A stretch of DNA of 26,174 nucleotides from a virus: IMG/VR virus record IMGVR_UViG_3300012936_000142, positions 1 to 26,174 of that record. One strand, given 5' to 3'. Below are positions 13,730 to 21,585 of the stretch, in pieces. Within the stretch, counting starts at the first letter, position 1. Every line of letters begins with the position of its first letter. A program made the position numbers and the translations under genes. The notes beneath the pieces were generated by a model, which saw nothing but the letters and a program-made list of their open reading frames with translations, had not been told where the DNA came from and ran no database searches.

Positions 13730-14322
13730 TCTTGATTAGGATATGTGATATATCTTTCTAAATCTTTTAGAACCTCTTTATCACTCTGAACTTCACTATA
13801 GTTTGCTCTATGTTGCATTGTGATTTCGGGAAACTCTATAGAAGGATATGTAGTGATTAAGTTATACACCATACGTGCAACGTCATTCTTCGTAAGACTA
13901 GGAAGTTCGTCATGGTCAATTAATCCTAAGTTCAGTGTAGTCATTTTATATTTCTTTTTAGAGTTGTAAGTTAGATTATTTGCAAGGTGATTGAGTTGTG
14001 CTTTCTCACTTGCATAGGCATAACCTTTAGATATGTTTGGTTGACTTGCACGACTAGAGAAGTTGATAATCATTTTACTTCCTTCGTCTTTCCAAGCTTC
14101 ATGTGCAATTGATAAAATCTTTGCTTGGTCTTGGTGTGCAAAATTTAATAATACGTCACACGGAGTATGACCATTGAATATCCAACAGTTCGTTTTGTTC
14201 ATTGTTATATCTTCACAACGAATCGGTGTGACCTCGAATGTTTGACCAGCATGTGGACTTGCTTCTATAACGTCTTTGATTGTTTTTGCAAGACCACTAG
14301 TTCCTGTTATTGCTATTCTCAT
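13723..14322 (-). CDS. Short-chain dehydrogenase/reductase (SDR)
   Basis: 199 residues, a little short for the family (~250). N-terminal MRIAITGTSGLAKTIKDVIE is the NAD(P)-binding strand and glycine turn (TGTSGLA, residues 6-12). LLNFAHQ at ~58-64 stands in the NNAG position, INFSSRASQ has the catalytic Ser (about 89-90), and Y103-A-S-E-K107 is the YxxxK pair. So the catalytic set seems intact and the protein should be an NAD(P)H-dependent oxidoreductase; the substrate is unknown. The ATG lies 26 bp inside the end of the radical SAM gene, so the two are coupled and may act in one pathway. Confidence 0.8.
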   Translation of the reverse strand: MRIAITGTSGLAKTIKDVIEASPHAGQTFEVTPIRCEDITMNKTNCWIFNGHTPCDVLLNFAHQDQAKILSIAHEAWKDEGSKMIINFSSRASQPNISKGYAYASEKAQLNHLANNLTYNSKKKYKMTTLNLGLIDHDELPSLTKNDVARMVYNLITTYPSIEFPEITMQHRANYSEVQSDKEVLKDLERYITYPNQEV

Positions 14323-15226
14323 AATATTTTCTCACTATATCGAAAGAGGGTTTCCCAAAGAGTGACCCGTCTACACTACACTTATTACAAGGGGACTGTT
14401 CTCTGTTCCCCTTCATTAATTTCTTACGTATCTTAGTCATAGGTTTACTAAACCAAACGTCATGTAAAGACATTGACAGTAGATTACCTACAACGTGTTC
14501 TCTTCCCCAATCATTACTACAGAAGAGAACGTCACCATTCCAATCTACAAACATTTTATAGAATGGATAGTGACATGGTTTACCTTTTAGATTTTCTATA
14601 GTGTCGTCTTCAACACCAATCCAATCGATAACACCACTTCTATTATTTAGTATCAATCCGTGTTTCTCAAAATCACCCCAATGCATTCTGAATTTATATT
14701 GGTCTTCTCTTATACGTGCTTCTTCCAACATAGTGTCGAAGTGTTCCATTTGTTCAGGCCCGTCATACAGATTAATATACAACTGGTCAAGTCCACTACG
14801 AAAGAGTTTCTTCAACATTTCCACGTCTAACTTATCACCATTAGTATTACACTCTAGTGTTGCTTGTGGTAATTCTATGTGGAATACTTTTACAATTTCT
14901 GCAAAGTTTGGATTCAATAAGTTCTCACCGAATCCACTAAAAGATATTTTACCTTGATATCCATTGTCTGCTAATTCTTCTGCAATGGTTTCAGCACCTT
15001 TAATCGTAAGGTGGAGATTCCTGTTTGGAAATACTCGGGGGTCATGCCTCGGACAAAAGACGCATGTGCGATTACACAACTCAGTAGTATTAATTTCAAC
15101 TGTAAGAATCGAGTCAAGGGGTTTATTACCACTTACTTGGTCGAAGTGTTTCTGTTCCTGTTCTCTCCTATGTTCAAGAAAATCGAACTGGTCAACTGCT
15201 GTAATTGGGATATTTCTTTGTTCCAT
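14297..15226 (-). CDS. Radical SAM protein with SPASM-like C-terminal domain
   Basis: 309 residues. C51-N-R-T-C55-V-F-C58 is the CxxxCxxC site for the 4Fe-4S cluster; EINTTELC before it and FSGFGENLL (the GGE-like SAM contact) after it are typical. Near the C-terminus GKPCHYPFYKMFVDWNGDVLFC and SPCNKCSVDGS form a SPASM-like auxiliary cluster site. Family members modify peptides, sugars or other small molecules; substrate unknown here. SDR is coupled downstream; IscA, which could help load the clusters, is at 21198-21572. No Shine-Dalgarno before ATG 15226, 3 bp from the preceding stop. Confidence 0.87.
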   Translation of the reverse strand: MEQRNIPITAVDQFDFLEHRREQEQKHFDQVSGNKPLDSILTVEINTTELCNRTCVFCPRHDPRVFPNRNLHLTIKGAETIAEELADNGYQGKISFSGFGENLLNPNFAEIVKVFHIELPQATLECNTNGDKLDVEMLKKLFRSGLDQLYINLYDGPEQMEHFDTMLEEARIREDQYKFRMHWGDFEKHGLILNNRSGVIDWIGVEDDTIENLKGKPCHYPFYKMFVDWNGDVLFCSNDWGREHVVGNLLSMSLHDVWFSKPMTKIRKKLMKGNREQSPCNKCSVDGSLFGKPSFDIVRKYYENSNNRN

Positions 15227-15229
15227 GGT

Positions 15230-15640
15230 TTAACAGATTGAAACCTTGAGGTGTCTTTCTGTTCCTGTAGCTTCTTCACTTTGGTATTCATAACGAATTT
15301 TATCTCCTATTTTAAAATCACAATAATCGTTGGGAAGTCTTATAAACTTTGCACAAGTTAAATCGTCAAGTTCTACACTCGTTGGACTTCCGTTAACTTT
15401 ATAATAATATGTAGGGGTTTTAAGAGGGTTAGGTTTGTCTAGTGTAAGACATGATATGAAAAGATTATTGTCTTCCCAATAAACATTGATTTCTTCTGCA
15501 TATAAAAATCCAATCTTCATGCAATAGACATAAGGGATATCTAAACGTATCCCTTCTTCTATATTGTATATTGGACTATAAGGGGTTAATGAAAAGACTT
15601 CTGAGTCTTTAGAAATAACCTCCATCTCTCCTATCATCAT
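15230..15640 (-). CDS. Hypothetical beta-rich protein
   Basis: About 136 residues; start uncertain. The frame overlaps the end of the 500-aa gene. Options are ATG 15640/15637 (MMIGEMEV) and ATG 15625 (MEVISKD), the last only a few bases after AGGAG. The protein looks like alternating beta strands (VFSLTPYSPIYNIEE, PYVYCMKIGFLYAEEINVYW, CDFKIGDKIRYEYQS), perhaps a small barrel or a virion decoration protein. No family recognised. Position after the large acidic protein suggests the two work together. Confidence 0.58.
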   Translation of the reverse strand: MMIGEMEVISKDSEVFSLTPYSPIYNIEEGIRLDIPYVYCMKIGFLYAEEINVYWEDNNLFISCLTLDKPNPLKTPTYYYKVNGSPTSVELDDLTCAKFIRLPNDYCDFKIGDKIRYEYQSEEATGTERHLKVSIC

Positions 15641-17111
15641 CGTCTTCTTCACCTTTTGTAGTTTCAGTTGCACTTATAAATTCATCTGATTCTTGAAGAG
15701 ATTCGATAAGTGATTCGGTTTGCACTGCAATCGATTCAATCATTTCTTCTTTAGTGTCATTGGTTGACACTTCAAAGTTTAGACCTTCTGCAGTTTCTTT
15801 GATTTTCTTTTTAGTCATTCCCCTTAGTTCGTCTGCACTTGGGATAACTAATTCATCAAACTCTTCTTCCTCTTCAACCTTTGCATCGTCAATCTTCTTC
15901 TGAACAGCTTCTAACATTTCTTCTTCTGAAGCATAAGTGTTAATCTTCTGTTCTTCTTTGATTGGTGCTTCGACTGAATCACCATTTGTTAGAGGTCTAA
16001 CATTTGTTTTAGTGATAGGAACATTGTTTGGTTTTGCATATGTTGGTTGAGTCTTAACGTCTTCTTCTGCAACCTTTAAATCTACACCACCATCTTCAGT
16101 TGGTGTTTCTACTATTTCGTCTTCGACTCTATCAACTTCTGCATAGAAGTCTTCTATCCCTTTTGCATCTTCGGGAACTGGTAATTCAAGTGTAGGAACT
16201 TCTTCTTCCAGTGGTAAATCGAATCCGTCTTCTTCTGTAGATTCATTTCCAAATATCATTTCCTCGTCTGCAACTTCTGTTTCAGTTTGTTCTTCCCACT
16301 GAGAGAATGCTTCTTTTGTTTCTTCGATTCTATCTTTTAAATCTTCGTCTGTAGTAAATGGAACTGTAGTTTCTGATTGAGGAACGTATCCGTCTGCAAC
16401 TGGTGAACCATTTGCGTCCCAACCTTCTTCTACTGGTTGAACTTCTGCAACACTTGGTTCTGATTGTTCTACACCTTCATCGGGATTAAGGAGTCTTGCC
16501 ATTTGAAATGCTTTAGACGTTTGTTTTGGTTCTCCTTGTTTACCCTTTTGGATTTTAGTTTCGGGTATAGACACTCCATGTTCTTTTGCAAGTTGAGCAG
16601 CTTCTTGTGCTGACAATTCTACGAATCCGTCTTGATTGAGTTGTCCTTCTTTGACACCAATCACTCCGTCATTGTTTAAGTCAACGTTGATACCATGTGA
16701 AGCAAGGATTGCTTCTAGTTGTGCAACTTTAAGTTCTGCATCTTTTCTTTGTTTACGTTGGTCACGAATCTTATCAGTCAATGCAGCTTTGTCTGCTTCA
16801 ATCTGAGCTTCTTTTGCAAGTCTATCTGCTTCTTGAAGTTCTGTTAATTGTTGTTGTGCAACTTGAACTGCTTGATTGTAATTTGCTAATCCAGTATCAA
16901 TTTCATTTCTTACTGCAATCACAGCATCGAGTTCTTCAATCTTAATAAGACCACTCTTTAAATGTAATTGTAATAACGTAGAAACAGCATTTGCAGATGA
17001 GGGATTAATTCCTATCTGATAATTTGCGATACGTTGTTGAACTTTTTGTAGTTCTGTTAATTCGGGAACAACCTGTTCACTTGCGAATTCTGATTTCACT
17101 TCTTCTGCCAT
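15609..17111 (-). CDS. Large acidic coiled-coil protein with EF-hand-like loop
   Basis: 500 residues, unknown function. Residues ~15-145 are helical/coiled coil rich in Gln, Ala and Leu (QVAQQQLTELQEADRLAKEA). Residues ~155-167 read DLNNDGVIGVKEG, an EF-hand/dockerin-like calcium loop. Residues ~210-410 are low-complexity, very acidic, with many Glu and Pro. Near 435-465, DELRGMTKKKIKETAEGLN with STNDTKEEMIESI resembles a short SAP/LEM/Rho-N-like helix-extended-helix, often nucleic-acid or protein binding. The end is EEDDDDRRDGGYF. It could be a virion protein or a scaffold. GGAG lies 11 bases before ATG 17111 within a perfect 14-bp palindrome, so translation may be regulated. Confidence 0.7.
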   Translation of the reverse strand: MAEEVKSEFASEQVVPELTELQKVQQRIANYQIGINPSSANAVSTLLQLHLKSGLIKIEELDAVIAVRNEIDTGLANYNQAVQVAQQQLTELQEADRLAKEAQIEADKAALTDKIRDQRKQRKDAELKVAQLEAILASHGINVDLNNDGVIGVKEGQLNQDGFVELSAQEAAQLAKEHGVSIPETKIQKGKQGEPKQTSKAFQMARLLNPDEGVEQSEPSVAEVQPVEEGWDANGSPVADGYVPQSETTVPFTTDEDLKDRIEETKEAFSQWEEQTETEVADEEMIFGNESTEEDGFDLPLEEEVPTLELPVPEDAKGIEDFYAEVDRVEDEIVETPTEDGGVDLKVAEEDVKTQPTYAKPNNVPITKTNVRPLTNGDSVEAPIKEEQKINTYASEEEMLEAVQKKIDDAKVEEEEEFDELVIPSADELRGMTKKKIKETAEGLNFEVSTNDTKEEMIESIAVQTESLIESLQESDEFISATETTKGEEDDDDRRDGGYF

Positions 17112-17119
17112 ATTTAAAA

Positions 17120-17133
17120 TACTCCATGGAGTA
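17120..17133 (-). promoter_or_regulatory. 14-bp perfect palindrome over the ribosome binding site
   Basis: TACTCCATGGAGTA reads the same on both strands and contains the only GGAG before ATG 17111. As RNA it could form a short hairpin or dimer hiding the site; as DNA it could be an operator. The 108-bp gap upstream also holds a GGAAAG...CTTTCC hairpin. Confidence 0.4.
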
Positions 17134-17219
17134 GGACTCTGCTAGAAAGTTTTACACATTGGAAAGAATAAAAACTTTCCTAATTAATATGTATAGCATC
17201 TGCCTACAAATATATTTAT

Positions 17220-17735
17220 TTAATTTATGTGTTCGGGAAAGGCTTTTTGTGCAAGTTCTTTTGTAATATTCTTGAACGGCCAAACCTTCTCTTTCACTAA
17301 TTCTAACAACTCTGCTTCCTTCGCAGGAATACCTTCTAACAATTGAATCCACATTGTTTCTCTTCTGATTTGTGGAATCTCTTCAGTCACAAAGTATTTG
17401 AATTGTCTTGTTTCAAATCTAAGACTTGTTGGTGCAAGGTCTGTTGCTGGTGAGTCGTCTTGATTGTAAGGTGTCTTACCTTTAGGTAATGTTGATTGAA
17501 TGTTATCGTCATATACCCATTGCAATAAAAATCTTACTGCACCATTTCTATCGTTAAAAGTTCTAAGACCATTAACTGCATTTTCTTCAGACTCTTCTGC
17601 AACGATATTTGCTTGACAAAATATCTCATACACGTCTGCATCATTAGTCAACTGTTTTCTTTCAGTGACTAAATCCATTTTTGGTTTATTGGGAGCACCC
17701 TTAGGTCTACCCCTTCCTCTTTTTTTCTCCGTCAT
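17220..17735 (-). CDS. AT-hook-like conserved-type phage protein
   Basis: 171 residues. The N-terminus MTEKKRGRGRPKGAPNKPK contains the GRP core of an AT-hook, which binds the minor groove of A+T-rich DNA. The rest is helical with ANIVAEESEENAVNGLRTF, AVRFLLQWVYDDNIQ and LRFETRQFKYFVTEEIPQIRR; I recall similar proteins in T4-like marine phages filed as a domain of unknown function (perhaps DUF6433, unchecked). A role in DNA packaging or nucleoid handling is a guess. AGGAG lies about 10 bases before the ATG. The ATG region overlaps the stop of RNase H (17732-17735). Confidence 0.68.
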   Translation of the reverse strand: MTEKKRGRGRPKGAPNKPKMDLVTERKQLTNDADVYEIFCQANIVAEESEENAVNGLRTFNDRNGAVRFLLQWVYDDNIQSTLPKGKTPYNQDDSPATDLAPTSLRFETRQFKYFVTEEIPQIRRETMWIQLLEGIPAKEAELLELVKEKVWPFKNITKELAQKAFPEHIN

Positions 17736-18568
17736 AACGAAAAATCTCCTACATTGTCTAATAACTCATTTAACCTATGAGTCCTTAGGTAATCAAACAC
17801 TTTTCCTTTTACTGGTCTAGTGTTTGCGAATTCACTAATAATACTATCTTCAATATCCTTCGGAATGAAATCGAAATCAATTAGTGTTTGATTTCTTAGA
17901 TAGTTCCGATAGTATTTATCGTCATTTTCAATACTGATTCTGAGATACTTATCTTTGATTGGTTTACGTAATGGTGTCTGTCTAATACCTTCGACCATAC
18001 AATCGTCACTGGATAAGATATTAGGAATCCCGTCTGACTTATCCCCAGTGAGGATATGTTCCTTTAGGAATAAGGACGGGTCTTGACATACGACTTCTTT
18101 GTTTAGGTTTGGTGACCATTGAATTACATTGTCTAGTGATTGTAATTGTTGAAAGTCTTTATCACCACTGATTATAAGTATGTCTTCCTGTATATGTTTT
18201 GATAATACTGCAATGATATCATCTGCTTCACACCTCTCAACATACATGTATCTATATGGAAAGTTATCTCTGAGTTCGTCTTTGATAACTTGAAGTGTAT
18301 TAAAGATTACACCCCAATCCTTATCGTCTTCTTCTCTGAGTTTCTTTCTGTTTGCTTTGTAGTTAGGAAAGAACTCTCTTCTCCATGGGTTAGCAGCGTC
18401 CGTGCAAAGAACTATTTCTCCATAGTCACCAGCATATTTCTTTTGATAATTCCGAATGGAATTAATAATCATTGGTCTGAGTTTACTCTCACTCAGTTCA
18501 CCATCGTTCAACTTGAGTTGAACCATCAGACCAGCAATTATGGTCTGAGTAAAATCTATAAGTATCAT
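17732..18568 (-). CDS. rnh: RNase H, 5'-3' flap nuclease (T4 rnh type)
   Basis: 278 residues (T4 RNase H 305). Acidic residues of the FEN/5'-nuclease fold are in order: MILIDFTQT (Asp5), VLCTDAANPWRREFFPNYKANR (Asp57 and the basic arch region), ERCEADDIIAVLS, IISGDKDFQQL, and TGDKSDGIPN in the helix-hairpin-helix region. It removes RNA primers and flaps from lagging-strand fragments, working with gp32. ATG 18568 overlaps the upstream gene's stop (ATGA). Confidence 0.92.
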   Translation of the reverse strand: MILIDFTQTIIAGLMVQLKLNDGELSESKLRPMIINSIRNYQKKYAGDYGEIVLCTDAANPWRREFFPNYKANRKKLREEDDKDWGVIFNTLQVIKDELRDNFPYRYMYVERCEADDIIAVLSKHIQEDILIISGDKDFQQLQSLDNVIQWSPNLNKEVVCQDPSLFLKEHILTGDKSDGIPNILSSDDCMVEGIRQTPLRKPIKDKYLRISIENDDKYYRNYLRNQTLIDFDFIPKDIEDSIISEFANTRPVKGKVFDYLRTHRLNELLDNVGDFSL

Positions 18569-19272
18569 TTTATCACTTTAATCAATAATGTATTTTTGGT
18601 AATTAAATCGTTTCCTTCTTTTAATTTAGAACGAGGTATCTCGTCAATAAATCCTTTTGCAATAATATTACCACCTTTATATATTCTATCAAGTAATTTG
18701 TAATCCGTCAAGGTCTTTTCTTGACATGTCACGAATCCATTGATACGTGAACCTTTTACAGATAGTCCACCATTCTCTGCATCGAATACAGTGAACTTTT
18801 TACTTGCAGTGTTATAAGTGAATAACATTCTTGCACGAATTATTTCTTCGGGGTTAATAGATTCATACTTGGTAAACTTCTTAAGATAAGGAAGTTTCTT
18901 TACAAGTTGAGCAGGGGTCTTGATTCTGACTTTACGGACTGGTTTATATTCGTCCACATATTTTTCAATATCAGTTTCAAAACCCTTAAGTGTTTTAATA
19001 ACTTTTTTCTTTTGTGGTTTTGTTAGGAAGTTATAAGCTTCGTCTAACTGTTCACAACCTTCTTTGTTCTCTAACTCAAAGATTATATCTTGGGTAAAAC
19101 CTTTCATGTAATTAACTACACGTCCACTGTAGTCTAATTGTTTGAGATACTTATACATGGAGAAAGAAGTAGACTTCTTTTCCATAAGGTTATCTATTTG
19201 TGCCTCAACTTCTACCAAGGCAAGTTCTGCCTTGTTTTGCATACGTTCTTGAATTGTTGGTTTTGTATTCAT
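18565..19272 (-). CDS. Conserved-type hypothetical protein upstream of RNase H
   Basis: 235 residues. The first ~130 are helical and Lys/Glu-rich (ERMQNKAELALVEVEAQIDNL, KPQKKKVIKTLKGFE); the last ~100 look beta-rich (ARMLFTYNTASKKFTVF, GNIIAKGFIDEIPRSKL). No family recognised. Its promoter at 19280-19309 would start RNA at about the ATG 19272, so the mRNA would be leaderless unless a downstream ATG (residue 11) is used. First gene of the RNase H transcript. Confidence 0.62.
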   Translation of the reverse strand: MNTKPTIQERMQNKAELALVEVEAQIDNLMEKKSTSFSMYKYLKQLDYSGRVVNYMKGFTQDIIFELENKEGCEQLDEAYNFLTKPQKKKVIKTLKGFETDIEKYVDEYKPVRKVRIKTPAQLVKKLPYLKKFTKYESINPEEIIRARMLFTYNTASKKFTVFDAENGGLSVKGSRINGFVTCQEKTLTDYKLLDRIYKGGNIIAKGFIDEIPRSKLKEGNDLITKNTLLIKVIK

Positions 19273-19279
19273 AAAACAA

Positions 19280-19309
19280 AGTATAACAAAAAGTTTAAGT
19301 CACTGTCAA
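19280..19309 (-). promoter_or_regulatory. Strong sigma70-like promoter (TTGACA-18-TATACT)
   Basis: TTGACA (complement of 19304-19309), 18-bp spacer beginning GTGAC and ending CTTTTTGT, TATACT (complement of 19280-19285). Predicted start at about 19273, next to the ATG at 19272. Lies in the short gap after the ATP-grasp gene. Confidence 0.75.
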
Positions 19310-19310
19310 G

Positions 19311-20738
19311 TTAGTCCTCTTCAGAAGTGTCGTGTTTGTTTGTCAATAGGAATTTCCTAGACGGGTTAATCATTAAGTTTGCACGATTCATAAAATCTCT
19401 ATTTGCAAGAAAAGGGATTTTACCTCTTTGGTCTAAACTGACTTCCTGTTCATATATAGTATTTAAGAAGTTTAACTCACACATCACCACTGGTCTAGTT
19501 TCGGGTGGTTTGAGTAATGTAAGTTCTCTGACTAAAGGTTTCTTATATTTTTTACCATTCCTTTCGAAATGAACAACCTTCCCTCTGACCTCATAGGAGT
19601 CTGCGTGAAGGGCACAAGCGTTTGCGCTATTACCAGTGTCTAGCTTTGCAGTCATCGTTTCTCCATCGACCTCTATCGTTTCGAGAACACCACATTCTGT
19701 TGCACTCTTCTTCCAAATATTTCTATCGAAGTAATCGTCTATGATTGTTTCACAAACTTCTTCACCTAGTGCGTCACTGATTCCTTGTGACCCAGGCGAC
19801 TGGTTAACCTCTAAAATATAAGGTGAATCTTTCTCTCTATTATCAGCAGGAATAAAGTCAACACCAACCCATTGACCATTTACTGCTTTTGCAGCGACAA
19901 GACATGTTTCTTTTTCTAAATCTGTTAGTTCGATTTCTTCTGCTTCTGCACCTTGTGAAATATTAGAACGGAAGTCGTCAATGATTTTCTTACGTTTCAT
20001 TGCACCGATAATTCTTTTATTGTTTATCATAACCCTTACGTCATATTCCATATCGATATACTCTTGTAAAAGAATATCACAATTAGGGTCAATCTTATAC
20101 ACTAGACTCACTGTAGACTGCAGAGAACGTTCCGTTTCAACAAGCAATACCCCAACACCCTTTGCACCTTGAAGTGTCTTTAGAACCATTGGGAATTCGT
20201 TGTCGAGTCTTTCAGCAGCTAGGTCAACAGTTTCGGGGTCTTCGTTTGGAACCAAAACTGTTCGAGGTTGGTTCATACCAATCTCTTGTAATCTCAAATA
20301 AGTTCTAAACTTATCTGCACAAACTTCGATACACTCCCTTGAATTTACTACAGGGAATCCGTATCTTTCGATTTGTGAAATTAAATCTAAGTATGAATCT
20401 TTAGTTGTGACTGCACCACGAACCATAACAAGTGTGTTTGCATCTAATTCAAAACCTTTCTTATCGTCTTGGTTATGAATTGTAATGGTTCCGTTATCGT
20501 CACGTTCAATATATGCACCATTCACTTTAACACTATACACTTCACAACCACGTTCTTTTGCAATGTTGTAAAGTTTACTGGAAGTTGAACTTGGTTTTTT
20601 TATGACTGGTTTGTCTTTGTTCTTCTTTGCCTTTTTCACCATGCGACGTTCTGCAATGACAACCAAACGATATGGTTTATCATTAGTCTTCTCTTCTGAG
20701 ATTAACTCATTGAACGATAACATTCTTTTATTCCTCAT
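19311..20738 (-). CDS. RimK-type ATP-grasp ligase fused to RimB-like aspartic protease domain
   Basis: 475 residues, two domains. Residues ~20-335 are a RimK-type ATP-grasp enzyme: RECIEVCADKFRTYLRLQE, FPMVLKTLQGAKGVGVLLVE (ATP loop), ILLQEYIDMEYDVRVMINN, and the metal site YILEVNQSPG. RimK in E. coli adds glutamates to the C-terminus of ribosomal protein S6. Residues ~350-465 match the retropepsin-like RimB/zinc-protease family: AKLDTGNSANACAL (Asp367-Thr-Gly), RPVVMCEL, EQEVSLDQRG, IPFLANRDFM, INPSRKFLL. Bacteria usually encode these as two proteins. A plausible role is changing ribosomal S6 or another phage-chosen protein. The ATG lies 11 bp inside the upstream nuclease gene. Target is inference. 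Confidence 0.88.
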   Translation of the reverse strand: MRNKRMLSFNELISEEKTNDKPYRLVVIAERRMVKKAKKNKDKPVIKKPSSTSSKLYNIAKERGCEVYSVKVNGAYIERDDNGTITIHNQDDKKGFELDANTLVMVRGAVTTKDSYLDLISQIERYGFPVVNSRECIEVCADKFRTYLRLQEIGMNQPRTVLVPNEDPETVDLAAERLDNEFPMVLKTLQGAKGVGVLLVETERSLQSTVSLVYKIDPNCDILLQEYIDMEYDVRVMINNKRIIGAMKRKKIIDDFRSNISQGAEAEEIELTDLEKETCLVAAKAVNGQWVGVDFIPADNREKDSPYILEVNQSPGSQGISDALGEEVCETIIDDYFDRNIWKKSATECGVLETIEVDGETMTAKLDTGNSANACALHADSYEVRGKVVHFERNGKKYKKPLVRELTLLKPPETRPVVMCELNFLNTIYEQEVSLDQRGKIPFLANRDFMNRANLMINPSRKFLLTNKHDTSEED

Positions 20739-21066
20739 GTTTAATTAATTGAACAAATTTTTCTGCGTCAATCACCACCAGTGGTTTATGACGATTCCTT
20801 TTTATTACTACAAGGGGTTCATACCCTTTGCAGTTTTCAGAAGCTTGTTCGTATGCTTTCCATACATTAACTGCTTCTTGATTCTTACATTCTACACTAA
20901 AAGGAAATAACTGTCTAGATTGTTTTCCAAGAATAATGTCTTCACCTTGTGAACCCATTGGTCTTGATTCTATATCTTCAGAATCTAATCCTAGTGTTTC
21001 GACTAGGACGTTTGCAAACCACTGTTGTAATTTACGACCCTTTGCTTTTGCTGACTGAGTTTTCAT
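20728..21066 (-). CDS. Small PD-(D/E)XK nuclease, Holliday-junction-resolvase-like
   Basis: 112 residues. KAKGRKLQQWFANVL (basic N-terminal helix), MGSQGEDIIL (Asp43), PFSVECKNQE (Glu59, Lys61) and a following helix with Gln74 make the PD-(D/E)XK core in the arrangement of Hjc/VRR-like nucleases. It may cut branched DNA in late replication or recombination; T4 endonuclease VII, which does this in T4, is of another fold and is not in this window. The ATG lies 35 bp inside the end of the small gene upstream, and its own stop overlaps the RimK-like start. Confidence 0.75.
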   Translation of the reverse strand: MKTQSAKAKGRKLQQWFANVLVETLGLDSEDIESRPMGSQGEDIILGKQSRQLFPFSVECKNQEAVNVWKAYEQASENCKGYEPLVVIKRNRHKPLVVIDAEKFVQLIKHEE

Positions 21067-21178
21067 AATCTAATATTTCATTACTGACTTTCGTTTCCCA
21101 TATCCATGGTAGTAGACCATGCACAAAAAGAATTAAACCCATTCTCCATGCATGTAATAAATGTCGAAAATAATTCAT
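21032..21178 (-). CDS. Small amphipathic or membrane protein (DUF6356-like)
   Basis: 48 residues from ATG 21178. NYFRHLLHAWRMGLILFVHGLLPWIWETKV is strongly hydrophobic with His/Arg near the start and resembles small phage proteins I recall as DUF6356 (not checked). Tail KSKGS is basic. No clear Shine-Dalgarno. It lies between IscA (20 bp upstream) and the nuclease, which it overlaps. Function unknown. Confidence 0.55.
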   Translation of the reverse strand: MNYFRHLLHAWRMGLILFVHGLLPWIWETKVSNEILDYENSVSKSKGS

Positions 21179-21197
21179 TTGCACTTCGTCTAAGTGT

Positions 21198-21572
21198 TCA
21201 CACTTCAATTGCAAATATTTTCTTCTCATCTAGTTCTACTTTACTTAAGTCAAAGTTAATTGAAACACCACAACCACATGATGCTTCTTCTTTTGGGTTA
21301 ATAAACTTAAATACTTCGTTTAAACCTTCCTTACGATAGTCAAGTGTCATTCCATTTATATACGGAACTGATAATCTATCTATAAGAAATTGAATCTTAC
21401 CGAAGTCGATTTCTATGTCGTCAGCATTCTTGCTAGTAGTAGAATCAAAAACATATTCAAAACCAGCACAACCACCCCCAGTAATTCCGAGTCGAATATA
21501 CTTGAAGTTTTCTTTTTCTTGTTTTTCGAGTAGTTTGACAATAGCTTCGTCTGTTAGTTCTATTAACTCCAT
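21198..21572 (-). CDS. iscA: A-type iron-sulfur carrier, IscA/ErpA family
   Basis: 124 residues from ATG 21572. Cys35 (TGGGCAGFEY), Cys99 and Cys101 (SCGCGVSI) are the three conserved ligands, at the same numbers as in E. coli IscA; a C-terminal tail of ~18 residues (KVELDEKKIFAIEV) is extra. The longer frame upstream would run into the carbamoyltransferase gene and was not used. A-type carriers hand 2Fe-2S or 4Fe-4S clusters to target proteins; phage copies are known from cyanophages and pelagiphages. The radical SAM protein here is one possible client. No Shine-Dalgarno; a TATAAATA box lies just before the ATG. Confidence 0.9.
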   Translation of the reverse strand: MELIELTDEAIVKLLEKQEKENFKYIRLGITGGGCAGFEYVFDSTTSKNADDIEIDFGKIQFLIDRLSVPYINGMTLDYRKEGLNEVFKFINPKEEASCGCGVSINFDLSKVELDEKKIFAIEV

Positions 21573-21575
21573 AGA

Positions 21576-21583
21576 ACTATTTA
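21576..21583 (-). promoter_or_regulatory. Possible late promoter box before iscA
   Basis: Exact TATAAATA followed by G on the - strand, 4 bp before the iscA ATG. If used, RNA would begin at or just inside the gene, so it is either non-functional or gives a leaderless or shorter product. Confidence 0.22.
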
Positions 21584-21585
21584 TA

